A DNA stretch of 64,000 nucleotides from Bifidobacterium animalis subsp. animalis ATCC 25527 (GTDB lineage Bacteria > Actinomycetota > Actinomycetes > Actinomycetales > Bifidobacteriaceae). How positions within the stretch are numbered: the stretch's first letter is position 1; the number at the start of each line of letters is the position of its first letter. The notes beneath the pieces were generated by a model, which was not told the origin of the DNA, made no database searches, and saw only the letters and a list, made by a program, of their open reading frames with translations. Of this stretch, positions 54,163 to 64,000 are shown piece after piece. Made by a program: the position numbers and the translations under genes. The stretch covers positions 682,001 through 746,000 of the forward strand of contig NC_017834.1 of NCBI RefSeq assembly GCF_000260715.1, read 5' to 3'.

Positions 54163-56292
54163 ATGGCACTGGACGTGCTTACCAACCTCAACCAGGTTCG
54201 TAACATCGGCATCATGGCACACATCGATGCCGGCAAGACCACCACTACCGAGCGTATTCTGTTCTACACCGGTAAGAACTACAAGATCGGCGAAACCCAC
54301 GAGGGTGCTTCGACGATGGACTTCATGGCTCAGGAGAAGGAACGCGGCATCACCATCCAGTCCGCTGCGACCACCTGCTTCTGGAACCGCCAGACCCACG
54401 ATCCGGACGAGAAGTTCCAGATCAACATCATCGACACCCCTGGCCACGTGGACTTCACCGCCGAGGTGGAGCGTTCGCTTCGCGTGCTCGACGGCGCCGT
54501 CGCAGTGTTCGACGGCAAGGAGGGCGTGGAGCCCCAGTCGGAGACCGTGTGGCGTCAGGCCGACAAGTACGGCGTTCCGCGCATCTGCTTCATCAACAAG
54601 ATGGACAAGCTCGGTGCCGACTTCTACTACTCGGTGAGCACCATCAAGGAGAAGCTTGGTGCGACCCCGCTCGTCGTCCAGCTGCCGATCGGTGCTGAGA
54701 ACGATTTCTCGGGCGTCGTCGACCTCATCCGTATGAAGGCATACGTGTGGAACGACGTCAAGGACGACCAGGGTGCCCATTACGACACCGTGGAGATTCC
54801 GGACGATCTCAAGGAACGCGCTGAGCAGTACCGTTCCGAACTGCTCGACCAGGTTGCGGAGACCGACGAGGAGCTGCTCGAGAAGTATCTCGAGAACGGC
54901 GACCTCTCGGAGCAGGAGATCCGTGGCGCCATCCGTCAGCTCACCATCTCCCGTGAGGCTTACCCGGTGCTGTGCGGTTCGGCCTTCAAGGACAAGGGCG
55001 TGCAGCCGATGCTCGATGCCGTTGTCGACTATCTGCCGAGCCCTGAGGACGTTCCGTCCATCGTCGGCTTCGATCCTTCCGATGAGTCCATCGAGATTGA
55101 CCGCAAGCCCACCATGGACGACCCGTTCTCGGCTCTCGTGTTCAAGATCTCGACCCACCCGTTCTACGGCAAGCTCGTGTTCGTGCGCGTCTATTCCGGC
55201 TCCGTCAAGCCGGGCGACAACGTGCTCGATTCCACGAAGGGCAAGAAGGAACGCGTCGGCAAGATCTTCCAGATGCACGCTGACAAGGAGAACCCGGTAG
55301 ACGCAGCCGAGGCCGGCAACATCTACACCTTCGTGGGCCTCAAGAACGTCACCACCGGTGACACGCTGTGCGACGAGAAGCACCCGATCTCCCTCGAATC
55401 CATGACCTTCCCGGATCCTGTGATCGAGGTGGCCGTGGAGCCGAAGACCAAGGCCGATCAGGAGAAGATGAGCCTGGCCCTCGCCAAGCTCTCCGACGAG
55501 GATCCGACCTTCCAGGTGAAGACCGATGAGGAGTCGGGCCAGACCCTCATCTCCGGCATGGGCGAGCTCCAGCTCGACATCATCGTCGACCGCATGCGCC
55601 GCGAGTTCAAGGTGGAGTGCAACGTCGGCAAGCCGCAGGTCGCCTACCGCGAGACGATCCGCAAGGCCGTCATGAACCAGGAATACACGCACAAGAAGCA
55701 GACCGGTGGTTCCGGCCAGTTCGCAAAGGTGCTCATGAACTTCGAACCGCTCGACACCGAGAACGGCGAGGTCTACGAGTTCGTGAACGAGGTCACCGGC
55801 GGCCACATCACCAAGGAATTCATTCCTTCGATCGATGCTGGTGTGCAGGAGGCCATGGAATCCGGTATTCTCGCCGGCTTCCCGGTCGTTGGCGTCAAGG
55901 CCACCGTCACCGACGGTCAGGTCCACGACGTCGATTCCTCGGAAATGGCCTTCAAGATCGCCGGCTCCATGTGCTTCAAGGAAGCGGCCCCGAAGGCGAA
56001 ACCGGTCATTCTCGAGCCGATCATGGCCGTCGAGGTCCGCACCCCGGAAGAGTACATGGGTGACGTCATGGGCGATCTGAACTCCCGTCGTGGCTCCATC
56101 CAGTCGATGAACGACGCCACCGGTGTCAAGGTTATCGACGCAAAGGTGCCGCTGAGCGAGATGTTCGGCTACATTGGCGACCTGCGTTCCAAGACCCAGG
56201 GCCGTGCAATGTTCACCATGCAGATGGACTCGTACGCGGAGGTCCCGAAGGCCGTCGCAGACGAGATCATCAAGGCCCAGCGTGGCGAGTGA
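54163..56292 (+). CDS. fusA: Elongation factor G
   Basis: Translocation GTPase, 709 residues. P-loop [12 protein letters not shown], switch [19 protein letters not shown] and NKMDKLGAD are intact, and domains II-V follow in order. Third gene of the str operon, 33 bases after rpsG with AAGGAAAA before the ATG. A 721-residue antisense open frame over this gene is only a codon-usage artefact. Confidence 0.98.
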   Translation: MALDVLTNLNQVRNIGIMAHIDAGKTTTTERILFYTGKNYKIGETHEGASTMDFMAQEKERGITIQSAATTCFWNRQTHDPDEKFQINIIDTPGHVDFTAEVERSLRVLDGAVAVFDGKEGVEPQSETVWRQADKYGVPRICFINKMDKLGADFYYSVSTIKEKLGATPLVVQLPIGAENDFSGVVDLIRMKAYVWNDVKDDQGAHYDTVEIPDDLKERAEQYRSELLDQVAETDEELLEKYLENGDLSEQEIRGAIRQLTISREAYPVLCGSAFKDKGVQPMLDAVVDYLPSPEDVPSIVGFDPSDESIEIDRKPTMDDPFSALVFKISTHPFYGKLVFVRVYSGSVKPGDNVLDSTKGKKERVGKIFQMHADKENPVDAAEAGNIYTFVGLKNVTTGDTLCDEKHPISLESMTFPDPVIEVAVEPKTKADQEKMSLALAKLSDEDPTFQVKTDEESGQTLISGMGELQLDIIVDRMRREFKVECNVGKPQVAYRETIRKAVMNQEYTHKKQTGGSGQFAKVLMNFEPLDTENGEVYEFVNEVTGGHITKEFIPSIDAGVQEAMESGILAGFPVVGVKATVTDGQVHDVDSSEMAFKIAGSMCFKEAAPKAKPVILEPIMAVEVRTPEEYMGDVMGDLNSRRGSIQSMNDATGVKVIDAKVPLSEMFGYIGDLRSKTQGRAMFTMQMDSYAEVPKAVADEIIKAQRGE

Positions 56293-56321
56293 CACCCGTT
56301 ACAAATCACGCACAACACAAC

Positions 56322-56350
56322 TTGAACCTGTCTCCAGTCGGCGCTAGAAT
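56322..56350 (+). promoter_or_regulatory. tuf promoter
   Basis: TTGAAC (56322-56327), 17 bases, TAGAAT (56345-56350): a near-consensus pair 120 bases before tuf. A second possible -10, TAAAAT at 56404-56409, has a weak -35 (GTGGCA at 56381-56386) at 17 bases. Either lets tuf be expressed above the rest of the operon. Confidence 0.75.
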
Positions 56351-56367
56351 TCTGTAGCGCTGACTGG
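56334..56367 (+). other. 13-bp hairpin overlapping the tuf promoter
   Basis: CCAGTCGGCGCTA (56334-56346) pairs with TAGCGCTGACTGG (56355-56367), with one G-T pair and an 8-base loop. The -10 of the tuf promoter begins at its left arm. In read-through RNA from fusA it would fold as a strong stem without a T-run: a processing or attenuation candidate. Confidence 0.6.
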
Positions 56368-56469
56368 GTTCGGGTCCAAAGTGGCAAAAACCCAGAAACC
56401 CAGTAAAATGTAGCAAGTGCCTTGAGTGATCAAGGCTTACTACGAGAACGTCCAGGAGGACAAAAACAT

Positions 56470-57669
<1,200 letters not shown>

Positions 57670-57716
57670 TTCCAATGAATCAAGCGTGCGACAGACACGC
57701 ATGAACTAGCGTTCCC

Positions 57717-57748
57717 AAAAGGCTCCACAGGAAACTGTGGGGCCTTTT
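57717..57748 (+). terminator. Terminator after tuf
   Basis: AAAAGGCTCCACAG, GAAA tetraloop, CTGTGGGGCCTTTT: a 14-position stem (one T-G pair) ending in T4, about 47 bases after the tuf stop. Also symmetric enough to work for the minus strand. Confidence 0.92.
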
Positions 57749-57954
57749 GCGTTGTCCGAAAGCGCCGATTCCGAAGTGGCCTTGCGTATATCTGCCGACA
57801 CAGGGGATCGTCTACAGTGATGCCAAATGGCAACGGCCCGGGAATGGAATTCACCAAGCGGAGAAAAAGGAGCACCGCAATCCACGAATAACAAAAGGCG
57901 CCGCAACAGCGGCGCCCAGAAACGGCAAAGCGCAATAAAAAATCAGTCAGTGGC

Positions 57955-58629
57955 TCAGTCGGCGGAATCGATGGGTGTGGATTCCTTTGCGGCCGGCATT
58001 ATACGGTCCACGGCCATCAGAATGTAACCGAGCACAATGAATGCGGCAAGCAGAATCAGGCACCAACGCACCACACCTGCAATGCCCTGCTGATTGACAT
58101 CGATGAAGAAATACGGGTAGAGTTTCGGCACCGCGGTGTCAAAGTTGACCAGCCACGCGCGCATATAGACGAAGGCGAGGTAGACAAGCGGGAACACCGT
58201 GGAATAGAGCGGGTACGTCCACTTCACTTTCCTATGCTCGTAGAACAGGAGCCAATCGGCAACGAACATGAGCGGCAGCACCACATGGAACGTGATGCTC
58301 GTGACTTTGAAGTTCTCGAGCGGGTTGCGATCCGGTGCATTGGCAAGCAGCAGGTTGAACACAAAGAACGTGAGGAGAATGGCAGTGACCGAAATGAACT
58401 TTAAGGCGGGGGAGAGCTTCACATAGCCGTCGTGCTTGCGGCTGGCCGTCTGCACGAGTTCGAAGAACATGACGGCAATGCACAGGTAATTCGACAGGTT
58501 CGTGAAATACACGTAGAACACGTTGTCGAAGCTGCCGTCATACATGCCGAAGCTGCCGAGTATTCCCACTATGCCGAACGCACAGTAGAACGATTGGAAA
58601 ATGAGTTGAGCGGTTCTGCTCCGTACCAT
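57955..58629 (-). CDS. Pr6Pr family membrane protein
   Basis: A 224-residue protein with six to seven predicted hydrophobic helices. FTNLSNYLCIAVMFFELV near the N-terminus, SITFHVVLPLMFVADWLLF in the middle and YPYFFIDVNQQG towards the end are typical of the FAR-17a/AIG1-like (Pr6Pr) family of uncharacterised membrane proteins. The ATG at 58629 has AAAGG about 6 bases upstream, preferred over an earlier ATG at 58647. It stands alone, convergent with tuf. Function is unknown. Confidence 0.75.
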   Translation of the reverse strand: MVRSRTAQLIFQSFYCAFGIVGILGSFGMYDGSFDNVFYVYFTNLSNYLCIAVMFFELVQTASRKHDGYVKLSPALKFISVTAILLTFFVFNLLLANAPDRNPLENFKVTSITFHVVLPLMFVADWLLFYEHRKVKWTYPLYSTVFPLVYLAFVYMRAWLVNFDTAVPKLYPYFFIDVNQQGIAGVVRWCLILLAAFIVLGYILMAVDRIMPAAKESTPIDSAD

Positions 58630-58770
58630 AGAAAAACCTTTCCGCAATGCCCGTGAATTCGGGCGACCCTCATATTCTATGGCACGATTTCATACAAATA
58701 CTATGTGGATGCACACAAAATTCGTCATGTTCAAGTGTGCATCCACACAGCAAACCGGGAGTGTTCCGCG

Positions 58771-59340
58771 TTACTTGACGTCGATGGTGTTGAGGCCCTC
58801 GGCATGAAGATCCACTTCGGTGACCGCGCGAATCGAATCGTCGGCGGAGAGTTCGATGACCACCGGATTCATTGCCTTGATGGCGGCGTCGGAGAACTCG
58901 GTGTGGCCGGACGGCGAGCTCTTGAGCAGGATCATCGGCAGATCGGAGGTGAGCGTTTGCGTGGCATCGTCGATATTGCCGTTGATCATGAGCACCTGAC
59001 CGTTCTCCTGGCCGGAGACGTCCATCAGCATGCGAACGATGTCGCCGCGGCGCATGCTTGGGCAGGCAATCGTATCGAGCTTGTCGTCGCGAATGATGCG
59101 GTGGATCGCATCGACACCCTTGAGCTTGGCATCGATCACCGTGGCGTTCTCGGGAATCTCGGCCAGCGCGCCGCTCTCATCGATCACACCGAGCCTTGCG
59201 GATTCGGGCAGATTCGCGAGCAGGGACTCGAAGAGCGCGAGCTTGGCGGCGATGGTGGCGCGACCGACGATGATGACCGAACGGCGGTTCGCGAGTGCAT
59301 CGGTGATGCGTGAATCTTTGATTTCCTCTGACATGGACAT
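58771..59340 (-). CDS. Degenerate CpaF/TadA-like protein of unknown function
   Basis: A 189-residue protein. Its layout (RRSVIIVGRATIAAKLALFESLLANLP, then VIDESGALAEIPENATVID, then DTIACPSMRRGDIVRMLMDV) tracks the secretion-ATPase CpaF core: P-loop region, Asp box and VGEVRGGE region. The P-loop lysine/threonine of GxxGxGKT is missing, so ATP hydrolysis is unlikely. This resemblance is by eye and could be wrong. The ATG at 59340 has AAGGAG 5 bases upstream. The gene is divergent from efp and has an inverted repeat in its promoter. Confidence 0.5.
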   Translation of the reverse strand: MSMSEEIKDSRITDALANRRSVIIVGRATIAAKLALFESLLANLPESARLGVIDESGALAEIPENATVIDAKLKGVDAIHRIIRDDKLDTIACPSMRRGDIVRMLMDVSGQENGQVLMINGNIDDATQTLTSDLPMILLKSSPSGHTEFSDAAIKAMNPVVIELSADDSIRAVTEVDLHAEGLNTIDVK

Positions 59341-59372
59341 CCTTACTCCTTGCACTGCACGGGTGTGCAGAC

Positions 59373-59407
59373 GGTATACAGATTGTTGATATACCCCATC
59401 AATCTGT
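59373..59407 (-). promoter_or_regulatory. Promoter with embedded inverted repeat, upstream of the CpaF-like gene
   Basis: On the minus strand TTGATG (59397-59402), an 18-base spacer and TATACC (59373-59378) form a fair promoter. The perfect inverted repeat ACAGATTG/CAATCTGT (59378-59385 and 59400-59407) spans it and could be an operator. Confidence 0.55.
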
Positions 59408-59614
59408 GAAATGGCGCGAAGATGCCGTGTATTGCCGACGGGCGAACAAAAAAATGCGGTGCGATGACGAGGTGGTGCCGGTCTGAGAAATGGACGCGAA
59501 CGTGCGTGCACGACGAAAACGGTGTACAACTGTGCACATATGACTGTAGAGAGGTGCTGGCATAATATGCAAGGCTCTATATAGCTGTATAGTCGACACG
59601 AATAGGTGAGTAAT

Positions 59615-60178
59615 TTGGCACAGACTACTAACGACATCAAGAACGGTTCCATTCTGAATCTCGATGGCCAGCTCTGGCAGGTCATCAAGTTCCAGCACGT
59701 CAAGCCGGGCAAGGGCCCCGCTTTCGTGCGCACGACGATCAAGAACGTGCTCTCCGGCAAGATCGTCGACAAGACGTTCAACGCCGGCATGAAGATGGAT
59801 TTCGAGACCGTCGACAACCGCACGCTGCAGTACTCGTATGAGGACGGCGACAACTTCGTGTTCATGGACATGACCACCTTCGACCAGATCATGATTCCGA
59901 AGACGCTCGTGGGTGACAAGGCCAAGTACCTCCTCGAAGGCACCGACTGCATCGTCTCCTTCCACGACGGCCAGCCGCTGTCGGTGGAACTGCCGGCATC
60001 CGTCGTGCTCACCATCACCCACACCGAGCCGGGTCTGCAGGGTAACCGTTCGAACGCGGGCACCAAGCCAGCCACCGTCGAGACCGGTGCCGAAATCCAG
60101 GTCCCGCTGTTCATCGGCGAGGGCGAGAAGGTGAAGGTCAACACCGACGACGGTTCCTACCTGGGCCGCGAGAACTGA
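59615..60178 (+). CDS. efp: Elongation factor P
   Basis: Relieves ribosome stalling at proline runs; 187 residues when started at TTG 59615, where AGGTGAG lies 5 bases upstream. The upstream GTG 59606 lacks a site and lies inside that motif. The tip-loop lysine is in [12 protein letters not shown] (Lys33); this loop type in actinobacteria is thought to work without beta-lysylation, and no epmA/epmB genes are seen here. Domains II and III are complete, ending in SYLGREN. Precedes nusB by 96 bases. Confidence 0.95.
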   Translation: MAQTTNDIKNGSILNLDGQLWQVIKFQHVKPGKGPAFVRTTIKNVLSGKIVDKTFNAGMKMDFETVDNRTLQYSYEDGDNFVFMDMTTFDQIMIPKTLVGDKAKYLLEGTDCIVSFHDGQPLSVELPASVVLTITHTEPGLQGNRSNAGTKPATVETGAEIQVPLFIGEGEKVKVNTDDGSYLGREN

Positions 60179-60274
60179 GATCGGCCACTCGCACTCACAG
60201 AAGCAGGACTTGCGGGCGGGGATTGGCATCGCGTGCCGGTGCCCCGCCCACAGTGAAGAAAAGGATAAGCTTGT

Positions 60275-60739
60275 ATGGCACGTTCGACCGCTCGTCGCAG
60301 GGCTCTGAACACGTTGTATGAAGCGGATGAGAAGGGGCAGGATTTCCTGTCCCTTCTTGACGAACGCATCGCTCAGCCCGGTGCACAGACGCCGCTTCCC
60401 GAATACGCCATTGAGATTGTGCGTGGCGTGGATGAGCACCGGCGTGACATCGATTCCCAGCTCAATACGCATTCCACCGGTTGGAAGGTCAAGCGCATGC
60501 ATGCGATCGACCGCAACATTCTGCGCATTGCGACGTGGGAGATTCTCTACAACGACGATGTGCCCGACAAGGTGGCCATTGACGAGGCGCTGAATCTGTC
60601 GAAGACGTTGTCGGACGATGCGGCCCCTTCGTTCATTCACGGTGTGTTGAGCGCCATTGTGGCGGCGAAGGACAAGCAGTCCCCGCAGTCCACACCATTG
60701 GATGATTCCGACAAGGACGAATCCGACCAAACCAATTAG
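60275..60739 (+). CDS. nusB: Transcription antitermination factor NusB
   Basis: RNA-binding antitermination factor for rRNA transcription; 154 residues including an acidic C-terminal tail (DDSDKDESDQTN). ARSTARRRALNTLYEADEKGQDF and WKVKRMHAIDRNILRIATWEIL followed by DKVAIDEALNLSKTLSDDAAPSFIHGVL are typical. ATG with AAAGGA about 9 bases upstream. Lies between efp and the car operon. Confidence 0.95.
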   Translation: MARSTARRRALNTLYEADEKGQDFLSLLDERIAQPGAQTPLPEYAIEIVRGVDEHRRDIDSQLNTHSTGWKVKRMHAIDRNILRIATWEILYNDDVPDKVAIDEALNLSKTLSDDAAPSFIHGVLSAIVAAKDKQSPQSTPLDDSDKDESDQTN

Positions 60740-60753
60740 CAGGTAATCGCGTT

Positions 60754-60781
60754 CGGCCGGATCGCGACTCTCAACCGGCCG
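60754..60781 (+). terminator. Hairpin between nusB and carA
   Basis: CGGCCGG (60754-60760) pairs with CCGGCCG (60775-60781) around 14 bases and is followed by CTTTCCTC. It may end the efp-nusB transcript or act in the carA leader. Confidence 0.55.
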
Positions 60782-60812
60782 CTTTCCTCAAATACTTTTG
60801 ACGAATGGGGGT

Positions 60813-62040
60813 ATGGTGACTCAGTTCGATCCGGCGAATGAATACACGGCTCAGGATGCCGTTCTCGTGCTTGAAGACGGGCAGGTGTACGTTGGCGAGC
60901 CATTCGGTGCCACGGGATCCACCTGCGCGGAGATCGTGTTCAACACCGCGATGACCGGCTATCAGGAAACACTGACCGACCCGAGCTACGATCGTCAGAT
61001 CGTGGTGCAGACGTTCCCGCACATCGGCGACACCGGCGTCAACGATGAGGATCCGGAATCCTCCCGCATCTGGGTCGCGGGCTACGTGTTGCGCGACCCG
61101 AGCATGGTGGTGAGCAACTGGCGCGCAGCAGGGTCGTTGGATGACGACCTCATGGCCAACCACATCGTGGGCATCTCGCATATCGACACCCGCAAACTCG
61201 TGCGACACCTGCGCTCGGCAGGTGTGATGCGTGCGGGAATCTTCTCGGGAGCGGCGCTTGTCGGTTCCAACGGCGAGCCCCGCGAGATTTCCGACATGCT
61301 CGAAGAGGTGCAACGAACCCCGCAGATGAAGGGCATGAGCCTCTACGACGAGGTGAGCACCCCGGAAGCCTACGTGGTCGAGCCGGCCGGCGACTTCGAA
61401 GGCAAGGAGCCGTTGTTCACCGTGGCCGCGATCGATCTGGGCATCAAGGCCATGACCCCGCACCGCATGGCCGAGCGAGGCTGCCGTGTGGTCGTGCTGC
61501 CTTCCACCGTCACCTTCGATGAGATCCAGGAACTCAACCCCGACGGGGTGTTCTTCTCGAACGGGCCGGGCGACCCGGAACAGGCCGGCCAGATGGTCTC
61601 GTTGCTGCGCCAGGTGCTCGACGCCGGCTACCCGTTCTTCGGCATCTGCTTCGGCAACCAGTTGCTCGGGCGTGCCCTTGGGTTCGGCACCTACAAACTC
61701 AAGTTCGGTCATCGTGGCATCAACCAACCGGTCAAGGATGTGACCACCGGCAAGGTGGAGGTCACCGCCCACAATCATGGCTTCGCAGTGGATGCGCCAA
61801 TCGGCGAGACGGTGGACGCCCCGTTCGAGAACGGTCGGTACGGCAAGGTGTTCGTGAGCCATGTCGATCTCAACGACAATGTGGTGGAAGGCCTGCAGTG
61901 CGTCGATATTCCGGCGTTCTCGGTGCAGTATCACCCCGAGGCGGCGGCTGGACCGCATGATGCCGCCTATCTGTTCGACCGCTTCGTTTCCATGATGGAC
62001 AATTCCCGAGATTCCATGGCTTCCAAGAAGGAGAACGCGA

Positions 62041-62048
<8 letters not shown>
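60813..62048 (+). CDS. carA: Carbamoyl phosphate synthase small subunit
   Basis: Glutaminase subunit supplying ammonia for carbamoyl phosphate (arginine and pyrimidine synthesis); about 411 residues. Signature segments are [41 protein letters not shown], the Cys-containing [14 protein letters not shown] and the [11 protein letters not shown] region. The start is uncertain between ATG 60813 and GTG 60816; the GGGGG run is close to both. Its stop overlaps the carB ATG by 8 bases, so the two subunits are coupled. Confidence 0.95.

Positions 62049-64000
<1,952 letters not shown>

Noticed and set aside
54130..56295. 721-residue open frame antisense to fusA
   Set aside because: It mirrors fusA exactly, is rich in Val/Leu/His/Asp as expected from the reverse reading of GC-rich codons, and has no start signal. 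Same for long antisense frames over tuf (56440-57702) and purL (45587-47482).
59341..60144. N-terminal extension of the CpaF-like frame antisense to efp
   Set aside because: It overlaps efp in full; AAGGAG before ATG 59340 marks the real start.

Overview
This window looks like a chromosomal piece of a GC-rich actinobacterium, most likely Bifidobacterium. That placement is my inference from gene order and protein flavour (rpsL-rpsG-fusA-tuf, a long single-chain PurL, PurT, LuxS, aminoacyl-PG synthase-like DUF2156 protein, GTG/TTG starts) and was not confirmed by any search. Almost all of the sequence is coding. The first and last genes are cut by the window edges.

Layout. 1-3063: tail of a dipeptide/oligopeptide ABC importer (two permeases, two ATPases). 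3152-5418: transsulfuration pair (cystathionine gamma-synthase/lyase and a CBS/CysK-type enzyme). 5804-7759: RecQ. 7.8-19 kb is an accessory region. It holds a DUF559/AbiEi-like gene bracketed by two matching 140-bp motif arrays, several small membrane or unknown proteins, a frameshifted DfsB/ClbS gene, a NUDIX gene next to a 1041-residue PLD-helicase-DUF3427 protein, a doc remnant, a Fic-like protein lacking the catalytic histidine, an intact Panacea-domain antitoxin/Doc pair, and two acetyltransferases. 19.1-26.7 kb: glycerol-dehydrogenase-like enzyme, LuxS, GNAT, alanine racemase, DNA primase and an ion-transporter-superfamily permease. 26.85-28.8 kb: tRNA-Arg and DXS.

29-49.7 kb carries most of de novo purine synthesis: purE-purK followed by a Fur-family regulator, then purD, purM and purF on the minus strand, and purL, purC and purT also on the minus strand. 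Two things interrupt it. One is a membrane-lipid pair (DUF2156 aminoacyl-PG synthase-like protein plus a membrane-anchored alpha/beta hydrolase). The other is a plus-strand cassette between purF and purL: a LexA-controlled Y-family polymerase, a YolD-like partner, a GTPase and a SHOCT-domain protein whose 3' end runs into a MITE-like inverted repeat.

49.8-52.1 kb: a GT4 glycosyltransferase and threonine aldolase, then tRNA-His. 52.4-53.05 kb has no credible protein gene but has a possible -10 box, many hairpins and a very strong terminator, so it may encode a structured RNA. 53.28-57.7 kb is the str operon (rpsL, rpsG, fusA, tuf), with extra promoters in front of tuf. The window ends with a Pr6Pr membrane protein, a degenerate CpaF-like protein, efp, nusB, carA and the first part of carB.

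The best candidates for something undescribed are the paired motif arrays around the DUF559 gene (7821-9134), the 189-bp inverted-repeat element at 43415-43603, and the possible RNA upstream of rpsL.
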